A stretch of 64,000 nt of DNA from Aestuariibaculum lutulentum (GTDB lineage Bacteria; Bacteroidota; Bacteroidia; Flavobacteriales; Flavobacteriaceae). Positions 20,108 through 28,339 of this stretch are shown piece after piece. The notes beneath the pieces were generated by a model that had not been told where the DNA came from, searched no databases, and saw only the letters and a list, made by a program, of their open reading frames with translations. Position 1 is the first letter of the stretch, and each line of letters starts with the position of its first letter. A program made the translations under genes and the position numbers. The stretch spans positions 3,132,501 through 3,196,500 of the forward strand of contig NZ_CP136709.1 in the NCBI RefSeq assembly GCF_032926325.1, in the 5' to 3' direction.

Positions 20108-21532
20108 TTATCGGTTAATCATACCTAATACTTCCTCCTCAAAATTACTTGAGAAAATATTGGCATTACTGTTAACTATAATTTTGTGCTTATCTACTAA
20201 ATAAGTTTTAGTCATAGGCTGTACAGCTAAAAACTCTTTAGATACTTTTGGGTTTTTTAAGATGTACTCGTACTGTAAAGGGAATCTTTTATCTATTAGT
20301 GATTTCTTAATTCTATCGCTATCGTAATTATCGATATTAACTGAAATAAAGTTAACTTCAGGATATTTCATTCTTAGTTCTCTTAATTTATAATGACTAT
20401 CCTTAAAGTGATCGTAATATAAATGAGACCAGAATGTGATAACGGTAGGTCTATCAATAATTTCCTTTAAATCTAATTCGTTGTTTTTAGTATCGAAAGC
20501 TTTAACCGATGGGAAGGCTGCCCCATTTTTAGTTACGTCCAGCATCGAAACAAAGCGTTTGAAATTTTCTTTACTTTCTTCGTCAGTACTTTTATTTAAA
20601 TATGAATTTAGAAGTTTATTATTGCTTATAGAATCTGTACTTCTTGCTAAATAGTTTATAGTATAATAATAAAGTAGTTCTTCTTTAATAACAGGATTAC
20701 TTACTAAACTATCAATGAGTTCCAGCTTATCTAAAGTGTAACACAGCGAGCTTCTATTAAAGTGTTGTTTGTCATTATGGTTGTAATGCTCATGAAGCGC
20801 CATATTGTTAAAACTATGTCTTAAAAACTTATCGTAATAATGATTGTCTTTAAAAAAAGCATCGTTGTAATCAACATCTTTTCTGTAATCGTAGAAATCC
20901 TTAGGTAGAGATTCTAAAATAGTACTTTTATCTCTTCCATAATGTACCATCGGATAAACCTCTTTGCTAGAATAATAGTTGTAATTGATATCTGCCATGG
21001 CTATTTTGTCAAATAGCTCAGAAGTTTCATAACGATCTTTAAACAACTTAAGGTTTTTAAGTTTGATAAATTTTAAAGAATCAATGCGTTTAAGATATAA
21101 TTCAGGATTTAATTGGCAGTATTTAAAAATATTCTTTTCCTGAATTTCGTTTATTAAAAATTCATTAACCAAATAATTGTTCTTTTTGTCACCACGTCCG
21201 GTGTAAACCAGGGATTCATCAAATTCAAGGGTATTAAGCCTAAAAAGTAAACTGTCTTTTGGTTCTAAAAAAACAACCTGAATTTCACCACCATGATGAA
21301 AGGTGTATAAACCACCAGTTTCAATATTTTCAAATTTGTAAAGAAAACGGTTACGATTATCTAACTTAACCGTATCAATAATTTTATCGGCTTTCGAGAG
21401 AACAACAAAGTCATTACCAGGGTTAATAATTTCCCCTCCAAAATATGCATAATTCTCATTTCCGGCTTTTTTGTCATCTACACAGTTAACCAGTGTTAAA
21501 CCTAAAAATATGCATAAATAGTGTAATCTCAT
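20108..21532 (-). CDS. Lipoprotein with thioredoxin-like domain lacking CXXC
   Basis: A 474-residue lipoprotein with signal peptide and lipobox LVNC. The residues after Cys (VDDKK) resemble the acidic surface-export signal known in Bacteroidota lipoproteins. The N-terminal 110 residues are beta-rich and DUF4369-like, a domain often found before TlpA-type oxidoreductases. The middle is helical. Residues about 330-474 follow the redoxin/thioredoxin fold (FPSVKAFDTKNNELDL, then VITFWSHLYYDHFKD, then MTKTYLVDKHKIIV). Where a TlpA protein has WCxxC there is WSHLYY, so no redox-active cysteine pair is present. A structural or regulatory role is more likely than disulfide exchange. It is transcribed alone. 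Confidence 0.8.
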   Translation of the reverse strand: MRLHYLCIFLGLTLVNCVDDKKAGNENYAYFGGEIINPGNDFVVLSKADKIIDTVKLDNRNRFLYKFENIETGGLYTFHHGGEIQVVFLEPKDSLLFRLNTLEFDESLVYTGRGDKKNNYLVNEFLINEIQEKNIFKYCQLNPELYLKRIDSLKFIKLKNLKLFKDRYETSELFDKIAMADINYNYYSSKEVYPMVHYGRDKSTILESLPKDFYDYRKDVDYNDAFFKDNHYYDKFLRHSFNNMALHEHYNHNDKQHFNRSSLCYTLDKLELIDSLVSNPVIKEELLYYYTINYLARSTDSISNNKLLNSYLNKSTDEESKENFKRFVSMLDVTKNGAAFPSVKAFDTKNNELDLKEIIDRPTVITFWSHLYYDHFKDSHYKLRELRMKYPEVNFISVNIDNYDSDRIKKSLIDKRFPLQYEYILKNPKVSKEFLAVQPMTKTYLVDKHKIIVNSNANIFSSNFEEEVLGMINR

Positions 21533-21560
21533 AGAATGTTTGGTCGACTTTATTACTATA

Positions 21561-21568
21561 CAAAAATA
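21561..21568 (-). promoter_or_regulatory. Candidate -7 element for the thioredoxin-fold lipoprotein
   Basis: On the minus strand this reads TATTTTTG, a match to TAnnTTTG, 29 nt before the start codon. No -33 TTG is visible. Confidence 0.38.
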
Positions 21569-21702
21569 TGGGTTGTATTAATATAGTGCTGTTAAGGCGT
21601 TGTTAAAGTTGAAACTTCGAAAAAACAGCTAATATAACAAAATCATTGAGTTATTGGGGTTAAAATTCAGGAACTAAGTTTCCACTTACGGTTTGAATTT
21701 TC

Positions 21703-21710
21703 TACTTTTG
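21703..21710 (+). promoter_or_regulatory. Candidate -7 element for the ABC-F gene
   Basis: TACTTTTG matches TAnnTTTG. It would give a leader of about 105 nt before the ABC-F start codon. The -33 position has only TTT. Confidence 0.45.
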
Positions 21711-21749
21711 CACAAATTTATAGCAACGCTCTACAAAAGAGTTTTAGAA

Positions 21750-21803
21750 ATGTTTGCTATATATAAATTAAGCGAATACAAAATCAGGATTTTAAACATC
21801 TGA
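21750..21803 (+). other. Possible 17-codon leader ORF upstream of the ABC-F gene
   Basis: An ATG at 21750 opens a 17-residue ORF (MFAIYKLSEYKIRILNI) that ends with TGA 19 nt before the ABC-F start. It lies wholly inside the predicted leader. Short ORFs are frequent by chance in AT-rich DNA, so this is only a candidate. Confidence 0.22.
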
Positions 21804-21822
21804 GTTAAACGATTATAAACTT

Positions 21823-23448
21823 ATGTTATCAGTATCAAATTTATCAGTACAATTTGGAAAACGAGTGTTGTTCGATGAAGTAAACACAACATTTACTACA
21901 GGGAATTGCTATGGAATTATTGGCGCAAACGGAGCCGGTAAATCTACGTTTTTAAAGATTATCTCAGGAAAGCAGGATGCAACTTCTGGTCATGTTCATT
22001 TAGAACCGGGAAAACGTATGTCGGTTTTAGAACAGAACCACAACTTATATGACGAACACACCGTTTTAGAAACCGTATTAATGGGAAACAAACCATTATT
22101 CAAGATTAAAACGGAGATAGATGCATTATATGCAGATTACACTGATGAGAATGCTGAAAAAATTGGTGAGCTTCAGGTGCAGTTTGAGGAAATGAATGGA
22201 TGGAATGCCGATAGCGATGCTGCTGCGATGCTTTCTAACCTGGATATTAAAGAAGATTTTCATTACATGTTAATGAAAGATCTAGATGGTAAGCAAAAAG
22301 TGCGTGTGTTATTGGCACAGGCCTTATTTGGAAATCCGGATGTATTAATTATGGATGAGCCTACCAACGACCTGGATTATGAAACGATTTCCTGGTTAGA
22401 GAACTTTTTGGCAAATTATGAAAACTGTGTTATTGTGGTTTCTCACGACCGTCACTTTTTAGATGCGGTTTGTACACACATTTCAGATATCGACTTCGGA
22501 AAAATTAATCACTTTTCAGGAAACTATACCTTCTGGTATGAGTCGTCGCAGTTAGCAGCACGTCAACGTGCACAACAGAATAAGAAAGCCGAAGAAAAGA
22601 AGAAAGAATTAGAAGAGTTTATTCGTCGTTTTTCTGCTAACGTTGCAAAAAGTAAACAGGCAACCAGTAGAAAGAAAATGATTGATAAGTTAAATATCGA
22701 TGATATTAAACCAACAAGTCGTCGTTACCCAGCGATTATTTTTGATCGAGATAGAGAAGCAGGAGATCAAATTTTAAATGTTCAAGGTTTAGCAGCATCC
22801 ATTGATGGCGAAACGTTATTTAAAGATATCGACCTAAACTTAGCTAAAGGAGATAAAGTAGTAGTGTTCTCGAGAGATTCAAGAGCAACTACAGCATTTT
22901 ATCAGATTTTAAACAATAAGCAAGAAGCAGATGCCGGTAAATTTGACTGGGGTGTAACAACCACACAATCCTATTTACCATTAGATAATAGCGAATATTT
23001 TGAAAACGATTTAACGTTGGTAGAATGGTTACGCCAGTGGGCTAAAACCGAAGAAGAGCGTGAAGAAGTACATATTCGTGGTTTCCTTGGAAAAATGATT
23101 TTTAGTGGTGAAGAAGCGCTTAAAAAATCGAATGTACTATCAGGAGGTGAGAAGGTGCGTTGTATGTTAAGTAGAATGATGATGACCAGAGCTAACGTAT
23201 TAATGTTAGATGAGCCTACTAACCACTTGGATCTTGAAAGTATTACGGCGTTCAATAACTCGTTAACAAACTTTAAAGGAACGGTGTTATTTACAACTCA
23301 CGATCATGAGTTTGCTCAAACAGTAGCAAATCGTGTGGTAGAATTAACTCCAAACGGCGTTATCGATCGTTACACAACATTCGATGAATATATGCAGGAT
23401 CCAAAAATTAAGGAATTACGAAACAGTATGTATTCGGTTAAAGCTTAA
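21823..23448 (+). CDS. ABC-F family ATPase (YbiT/EttA-like) with one degenerate ATP site
   Basis: A 541-residue cytosolic protein with two ABC ATPase domains and no membrane segments, the layout of ABC-F translation factors that act at the ribosomal E site. Domain 1 has Walker A GANGAGKST (34-42) and Walker B LIMDEPTND, but DLDGKQKVR where LSGGQ is expected. The charged helical linker (about 240-300) fits the interdomain arm. Domain 2 has LSGGEKVRC and LMLDEPTNHLD but SRDSRATT in place of a Walker A loop. The losses are complementary: one composite ATP site is complete and the other is dead on both faces. It appears monocistronic. It could be a housekeeping ribosome factor or a resistance factor; the sequence favours the YbiT-like housekeeping type. 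Confidence 0.9.
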   Translation: MLSVSNLSVQFGKRVLFDEVNTTFTTGNCYGIIGANGAGKSTFLKIISGKQDATSGHVHLEPGKRMSVLEQNHNLYDEHTVLETVLMGNKPLFKIKTEIDALYADYTDENAEKIGELQVQFEEMNGWNADSDAAAMLSNLDIKEDFHYMLMKDLDGKQKVRVLLAQALFGNPDVLIMDEPTNDLDYETISWLENFLANYENCVIVVSHDRHFLDAVCTHISDIDFGKINHFSGNYTFWYESSQLAARQRAQQNKKAEEKKKELEEFIRRFSANVAKSKQATSRKKMIDKLNIDDIKPTSRRYPAIIFDRDREAGDQILNVQGLAASIDGETLFKDIDLNLAKGDKVVVFSRDSRATTAFYQILNNKQEADAGKFDWGVTTTQSYLPLDNSEYFENDLTLVEWLRQWAKTEEEREEVHIRGFLGKMIFSGEEALKKSNVLSGGEKVRCMLSRMMMTRANVLMLDEPTNHLDLESITAFNNSLTNFKGTVLFTTHDHEFAQTVANRVVELTPNGVIDRYTTFDEYMQDPKIKELRNSMYSVKA

Positions 23449-23464
23449 TCAAAACTTTATAGAT

Positions 23465-23505
23465 AAAAAAAGCGACTTCATATACTGGAGTCGCTTTTTT
23501 TTTTA
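23465..23505. terminator. Bidirectional terminator after ABC-F gene
   Basis: AAAAAAGCGACT (23465-23476) pairs with AGTCGCTTTTTT (23489-23500) and runs into further T residues. It separates the ABC-F gene from the convergent DUF2007 gene. Confidence 0.88.
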
Positions 23506-23518
23506 GAATATTTTTAGT

Positions 23519-23758
23519 TTAAGCTTCTAATTCTGAAGTAACATCATTTATTATTTGTGTTGCTTTCTCTAATTCATCCTGATGAACGAATATTTCCTGA
23601 AACCCAGGTAATATACCACCTCCAAAACCTGCTAATCGCGCCGATTCTGTCTGATCTTTTACAATAGGATTCATCCCGGCATCTTCAAGTTCTAAAATAA
23701 AACGCCTGACCATAATGGCATCGCCGGTGTAAATTTTTGTGTATTCAGAGTTTTTCAT
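23519..23758 (-). CDS. DUF2007-family small protein (copy 2)
   Basis: A 79-residue cytosolic protein of the DUF2007 (putative signal-transducing) type: IYTGDAIMVRRFILELEDAG, then a central Gly-rich loop, then EIFVHQDELEKA. The family folds as a small ferredoxin-like/ACT-like unit and its function is not established. It is a paralogue of the gene immediately upstream, sharing KIYTG, VKDQTE/VKEQSE, FQEIFVH/FQEVFVH and the ending TSELEA. The two genes are 18 nt apart and probably one transcript. Confidence 0.82.
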   Translation of the reverse strand: MKNSEYTKIYTGDAIMVRRFILELEDAGMNPIVKDQTESARLAGFGGGILPGFQEIFVHQDELEKATQIINDVTSELEA

Positions 23759-23776
23759 AAATTTTAGTTTTTGTAA

Positions 23777-24013
23777 TTAAGCTTCCAGTTCAGAGGTTAA
23801 ATCTTTTATTGCTTTAGTAGCGGCTTCCAGTTCATCTTTATGCACAAAAACTTCCTGAAAATCTCTTGATCCTCCAAAAACATCGGCTATTAAACCAGTT
23901 TCAGATTGTTCTTTAACGACGGCGCTAATGCCAACTTTATCTAATTCACTTATAATGCGTTGGGTTGTAACCAAACTGCCAGTATATATTTTAATATAAT
24001 TTGAGTCTTTCAT
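23777..24013 (-). CDS. DUF2007-family small protein (copy 1)
   Basis: A 78-residue paralogue of the following gene, starting MKDSNYIKIYTGSLVTTQRI. I chose the ATG at 24013 because the upstream in-frame extension to 24139 has no family similarity and runs over the start of the divergent permease gene. The Gly-rich loop (ADVFGGSRD) differs from copy 2 (GFGGGILPG), so the two may have diverged in partner or ligand. A TATATTTA element on the minus strand at 24040-24047 is a plausible promoter. Function is unknown. Confidence 0.82.
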   Translation of the reverse strand: MKDSNYIKIYTGSLVTTQRIISELDKVGISAVVKEQSETGLIADVFGGSRDFQEVFVHKDELEAATKAIKDLTSELEA

Positions 24014-24128
24014 GATATTAAGTTTTAATCGTTGTCTTCTAAATATACAATTTTTTTGTGAATTTGTATCACGATATGTGTAGCTAAAGTCTACTTTATT
24101 GAGTATCTTTAGTATATAAATCTCCATT

Positions 24129-24860
24129 GTGAAAGACATTCAATTTGTATTCTTATTATTAGCTCTTATCGCTGAAGTTATAGGGACTGTTGGTGGTTTT
24201 GGATCGTCTGTGTTTTTTGTGCCTATTGCTAATTTTTATTTCGATTTTCAAACCGTTTTAGGCATCACAGCCGTGTTTCATGTAGTGAGTAATCTTAGTA
24301 AAATTGCTTTGTTTAAAAAAGGAATTGATAAAACCTTAATCCTTTATATTGGTGTACCAGCAGTTTTATTTGTTATTATTGGCGGAATTGTGAGCAAGTT
24401 TTTAAAAGTCACTTTTTTAGAGTTGTTTTTAGGTTTCTTTCTTGTATCTCTAAGTTTATTATTTCTCATTAAAAAAGATTTAATCATAAAACCTCACAAA
24501 AAAGAAGCCATTATTGGTGGAACGCTTTCTGGGTTTGTAGCCGGAGTAGTGGGTACAGGAGGGGCTATTCGCGGATTAACAATGGCGGCTTTTAATCTTG
24601 AAAAAAATGTATTTATAGCGACTTCGGCCATTATAGATTTTGGTGTAGATTTAAGCAGAACAATTGTCTATTTCTTTAACGGGTATATTAAAGAAGACAT
24701 TTTAATATACATTCCGTTTTTAGTAGGGATTGGTATTCTTGGAACTTATATAGGAAAATTGCTTTTGTATAAAATTTCACAGGAGAACTTTAAAAAAATA
24801 TCTCTGGGTTTAATTTTAATTATTGGAATTGTAACCATAATAAAAAGCGCATTAGATTAG
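24129..24860 (+). CDS. TSUP family permease (TauE/SafE-like)
   Basis: A 243-residue polytopic inner-membrane protein with about seven to eight hydrophobic segments. It fits the TauE/SafE family of anion or sulfur-compound exporters: an N-terminal glycine-rich repeat EVIGTVGGFGSSVFFVP, and the second repeat with GGTLSGFVAGVVGTGGAIRG. Translation starts at a GTG codon; no ATG lies before the first membrane segment. The substrate is unknown. The gene is divergent from the DUF2007 pair and convergent with pheT. Confidence 0.85.
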   Translation: MKDIQFVFLLLALIAEVIGTVGGFGSSVFFVPIANFYFDFQTVLGITAVFHVVSNLSKIALFKKGIDKTLILYIGVPAVLFVIIGGIVSKFLKVTFLELFLGFFLVSLSLLFLIKKDLIIKPHKKEAIIGGTLSGFVAGVVGTGGAIRGLTMAAFNLEKNVFIATSAIIDFGVDLSRTIVYFFNGYIKEDILIYIPFLVGIGILGTYIGKLLLYKISQENFKKISLGLILIIGIVTIIKSALD

Positions 24861-24880
24861 AAAATCGAATGCGCTCTTTT
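24846..24880. terminator. Bidirectional terminator between TSUP and pheT genes
   Basis: AGCGCATT (24846-24853) pairs with AATGCGCT (24868-24875), flanked by A-run and CTTTT. The left arm overlaps the end of the TSUP coding sequence. Confidence 0.72.
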
Positions 24881-24899
24881 AGAATTTATAGTTTGTAAA

Positions 24900-27329
24900 T
24901 TATCTTAATTCCGCTCCTAACTGGCTTTCAAAATTAGATTGTAATTTACTCATAATCTTATCAATTTGCTTATCGTTAAGCGTTTTGTTTTCATCCTGAA
25001 GCGTGAAACTTACTGCATAACTCTTTTTGCCAGCTGGTAAGTTTTTACCTTGGTATACATCAAACAGGTTTACACTTTTAAGTAATTGCTTTTCGGTTTG
25101 TCTGGCAATTTTGTAAATAGATTCAAATGTTACCTGATCGTCCAATAATAAAGCGAAATCGCGACGCACTTCCGGGTATTTAGGAATTGGTTCGAAAACA
25201 ACTTTATTACGCTTAACAATCGTTAAAATGGTATCCCAGTCAAAATCGGCAAATAAGACTTCCTGAGCAATATCGAAATGTTTTAAGATTGGTTTTTTCA
25301 CTAGTCCGAAATCAACCAATTTCATTTTACCTAAACTGAAACTTACGCCTTCAGCAAATAAATCAGAGTTTACAGGACTTTCATTGAATTTAGAAATACC
25401 TAAACGTTCTAAAATATTAATCACATAACCTTTTAAGTAGAAGAAATCACTTTTTGAAATAGGAGAATTCCAACTTTCTAAAGATTTATTTCCTGTTACA
25501 AATAAAGCCAAATGTTTAAATTCTTCACGTTTGTCTTCACCAAAACCATGGTAGGTTTTTCCGAATTCAAAGAGTTTTAAATCACCACGTCTTCTATTAA
25601 TATTAAAAGAAATAGCTTCTAAACCAGAGAACAATAACGACTGTCTTAAAACAGATAAATCGTTACTTAACGGATTCAACATGCTTATGTTATGCTCTTC
25701 TTTTAACTGGTCACTTAAAGCAGCGTAAGCGGGTGTTGTTAACGAATTTGATAAAGTTTCAAAGAATCCTAAAGCCGCTAACTGATCTCCAATTATGTTT
25801 TGAATTTTATGATCTTCAAAACGCGTTGAATTAGAAATAGAAGCATTTAACTTTTCAGTAGTTTTAATATTGTTATATCCGTAAACACGTAATATTTCTT
25901 CAATAATATCTGCTTCACGTTGCACGTCGTTTCTGTAAGCAGGTACAGTTAAACCTAAACCAGCTTCGGTAACGTTATTAACCTTAATTTCTAAAGACGA
26001 TAAAATACGTTTGATGGTTTCCTTCGGAATTTCTTCTCCAATTAATTTCTTGGCGTTATCGAAACTTAAACGCACCTGGAAATCTTCAATTTTGTTCGGG
26101 TAGAAGTCCATAACATCTGAAGTTACTTCACCACCCGCAATATCCTGAATTAATAAAGCAGCGCGTTTTAATGCATATTCTGTAATATTTGGATCAATAC
26201 CACGTTCAAATCTGAAAGAAGCATCTGTATTTAAAGCATGACGCTTCGCTGTTTTACGAACACTTACCGGATTGAAATACGCACTTTCTAAAAAGATACT
26301 CGTTGTCGTTTCTGAAACTCCGGAATATTCACCACCAAAAACACCAGCAATACACATCGGTTTTTCAGCATCACAAATCATTAAATCATCTTCATGTAAT
26401 TCGCGCTCAACACCATCTAAGGTTTTAAATTTGGTTCCGGAAGGCAGTGTTTTAACTTCAACTTTATTTCCTGCAATTTTTGCCGCATCAAATGCGTGAA
26501 GTGGCTGCCCTAATTCGTGTAAAACATAATTTGTAGCATCTACCACGTTGTTTATTGGAGCTAAGCCAATAGCTTTTAAACGGTGCTTTAACCAGGCCGG
26601 AGATTCTTTTACTTTTAAACCAGAAATGGTAACCCCACAGTATCTTGGTGCTAAATCTTTATTTTTAACTTCAACATCAATTTTTAGTGTTCTGCTATCC
26701 ACATGAAAAGCACTAACGGATGGTGTAATTAATTCTAAATTAATTTCTTTTTGAACTAAGCCAGCTTTTAAGTCGCGGGCAGTTCCCCAATGACTCATCG
26801 CATCGGAACGGTTTGGGGTTAAGCCTATTTCAAATACGTGATCGCTTTCAACCTCAAATATTTCAGCACAAGGAGTTCCAACAGTAAGTTCACTATCAAG
26901 AACCATAATGCCATCGTGCGATTTACCTAAACCAAGTTCGTCTTCGGCACAAATCATTCCGTGACTTTCTTCACCACGAATTTTCCCTTTTTTAATGGTC
27001 CAGGCTTCACCTTCTTCAGTGTATAAGGTAGTTCCAATAGTCGCTACAGGTACTTTTTGCCCAGCGGCAACATTTGGTGCACCACATACAATTTGTACAG
27101 GGGCATCACCTCCAATATTTACAGTAGTAACGCTTAATTTATCGGCATTTGGGTGTTGTACACAAGTTAATACTTCTCCAACTACAACGCCTTCCAAGCC
27201 TCCTTTTACAGATTGGTAAGTGTCAATACCTTCAACTTCTAAACCTAAATCTGTAAGTAACTCACCAGTTTGTTCTGGTGTCCAATCTGTTTTTATAAAT
27301 TGTTTTAACCAATTATAAGAAATCTTCAT
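24900..27329 (-). CDS. pheT: Phenylalanine--tRNA ligase beta subunit
   Basis: An 809-residue subunit that joins PheS in the alpha2-beta2 enzyme charging tRNA-Phe. Domain order is standard: an EMAP-type tRNA-binding OB fold (about 40-150, VVVGEVLTCVQHPNADKLSV), the B3/4 editing domain (about 210-395, including HELGQPLHAFDA), B5 (about 410-485), the catalytic-like core, and the C-terminal FDX-ACB anticodon-binding domain (about 715-808, YPEVRRDFALLLDD). Length is normal. pheS is not adjacent, so the two subunits are encoded apart. A weak -7-like TATCTTTA lies on the minus strand at 27354-27361. Confidence 0.97.
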   Translation of the reverse strand: MKISYNWLKQFIKTDWTPEQTGELLTDLGLEVEGIDTYQSVKGGLEGVVVGEVLTCVQHPNADKLSVTTVNIGGDAPVQIVCGAPNVAAGQKVPVATIGTTLYTEEGEAWTIKKGKIRGEESHGMICAEDELGLGKSHDGIMVLDSELTVGTPCAEIFEVESDHVFEIGLTPNRSDAMSHWGTARDLKAGLVQKEINLELITPSVSAFHVDSRTLKIDVEVKNKDLAPRYCGVTISGLKVKESPAWLKHRLKAIGLAPINNVVDATNYVLHELGQPLHAFDAAKIAGNKVEVKTLPSGTKFKTLDGVERELHEDDLMICDAEKPMCIAGVFGGEYSGVSETTTSIFLESAYFNPVSVRKTAKRHALNTDASFRFERGIDPNITEYALKRAALLIQDIAGGEVTSDVMDFYPNKIEDFQVRLSFDNAKKLIGEEIPKETIKRILSSLEIKVNNVTEAGLGLTVPAYRNDVQREADIIEEILRVYGYNNIKTTEKLNASISNSTRFEDHKIQNIIGDQLAALGFFETLSNSLTTPAYAALSDQLKEEHNISMLNPLSNDLSVLRQSLLFSGLEAISFNINRRRGDLKLFEFGKTYHGFGEDKREEFKHLALFVTGNKSLESWNSPISKSDFFYLKGYVINILERLGISKFNESPVNSDLFAEGVSFSLGKMKLVDFGLVKKPILKHFDIAQEVLFADFDWDTILTIVKRNKVVFEPIPKYPEVRRDFALLLDDQVTFESIYKIARQTEKQLLKSVNLFDVYQGKNLPAGKKSYAVSFTLQDENKTLNDKQIDKIMSKLQSNFESQLGAELR

Positions 27330-27447
27330 AAACCAAGTTCTGTTTTAAGGCTGTAAAGATAAAATATTGCAGTTAGCATTCAAACATAAACCCTTAATTT
27401 ATCTCGTTTTTAGAAGGATATTAAACAACAGAATTTTAAGTGTGAAA

Positions 27448-27918
27448 TTACAGGTTTTCAAGAAGTAAATTATAGTCGTACTGAAGGTCTTCGTGAAGAC
27501 CGGAAATCACTTTTTTTATTAGTGCCAGCTGACGATTATACAGGTTTTGAAGCTGAGCACTTTTTTTGTAACTAGGTTTGAAATCTTGTAGGGTTTGAAG
27601 AAAGTGGAGTAGAAGTTCTACTTCGGTTTCTTTGTTTTGTGAGTAGCGAATGTACTTTTTGGTCTGCGTTAAAATTTTACGCACACTTTTTCGAATGAAA
27701 AAATAGCTTTTGGTATTTATCGTTTCAAATTGTGAATCGATATGTTGTTTTATACTTTCTATATACCCGCTTTCATCGTCAGACTCAAAAAGCAGGTAGG
27801 TAATAAGTTCTTTGTTTTCTTTTTTGAATTTCGATAACCGCAGGCAGAATTCTATAAGTTCTTCCGGAGATTTATGTTTTAACTCCTTTTTTATGTTAAC
27901 TATAGAAGTAGCTTGCAA
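27448..27918 (-). CDS. Uncharacterised helical protein with TTG start, coupled to DoxX gene
   Basis: A 156-residue, highly charged and probably all-helical cytosolic protein; I do not recognise a characterised family. The N-terminus (VNIKKELKHKSPEELIEFCLRL) resembles small Bacteroidota proteins with a helical KELK-type opening. No ATG lies near the front, and the frame is closed by the stop of the upstream DoxX gene, so the TTG at 27918 is the only reasonable start. It begins 3 nt after the DoxX stop codon, which suggests translational coupling. No signal peptide or membrane segment. Confidence 0.72.
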   Translation of the reverse strand: MQATSIVNIKKELKHKSPEELIEFCLRLSKFKKENKELITYLLFESDDESGYIESIKQHIDSQFETINTKSYFFIRKSVRKILTQTKKYIRYSQNKETEVELLLHFLQTLQDFKPSYKKSAQLQNLYNRQLALIKKVISGLHEDLQYDYNLLLENL

Positions 27919-27921
27919 TAC

Positions 27922-28305
27922 TTATTGTTTTTTGAATCCGTCGATTGAGAATTTACCTGGTCCCATTAAGAAAATAGCAATGAACCCAATTAAGAATAAA
28001 ATAGATTTTTCTTTAACGGAAATTGGGTCACTTGCGTGAACAATTAGACCTGCAACCAACATGGTAATAATCGTTGGAATGGTTGCCCATCTGGTTTTAA
28101 AACCAATTAACACCAATAGGGGAGCGACTGCTTCACCAATAATAGCCAGACTTAATGATAAAGGCTGACCTAAACCAATAGGGTCTGCGAATTTAATTGG
28201 GCCTAAAAACAAAGACTGAAATTTAGGAATGCCATGTGTTAGCATCATCACACAGAATCCAACTCTTAAAACCAGTAAACCGATATCAGGAAAATTCCTT
28301 TTCAT
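27922..28305 (-). CDS. DoxX family membrane protein
   Basis: A 127-residue inner-membrane protein with four hydrophobic segments and the DoxX-family opening (GLLVLRVGFCVMMLTHGIPK). DoxX-like proteins sit in the membrane, and some are linked to quinone or thiol redox balance; the role here is not known. It starts 34 nt downstream of the E1 dehydrogenase stop codon and is followed 3 nt later by the small helical protein, so the three are probably one operon. Confidence 0.85.
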   Translation of the reverse strand: MKRNFPDIGLLVLRVGFCVMMLTHGIPKFQSLFLGPIKFADPIGLGQPLSLSLAIIGEAVAPLLVLIGFKTRWATIPTIITMLVAGLIVHASDPISVKEKSILFLIGFIAIFLMGPGKFSIDGFKKQ

Positions 28306-28339
28306 ATGTAGTATATATTTGAATTAAATATACACTAAT

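Noticed and set aside
24014..24139. N-terminal extension of the first DUF2007 protein
   Set aside because: The extension is not conserved in the paralogue and overlaps the GTG start of the divergent permease gene; the ATG at 24013 aligns with the paralogue.
27812..28039. Plus-strand frame opposite the DoxX and small helical protein genes
   Set aside because: Antisense frame; the minus strand encodes a recognisable DoxX protein with tight gene spacing.
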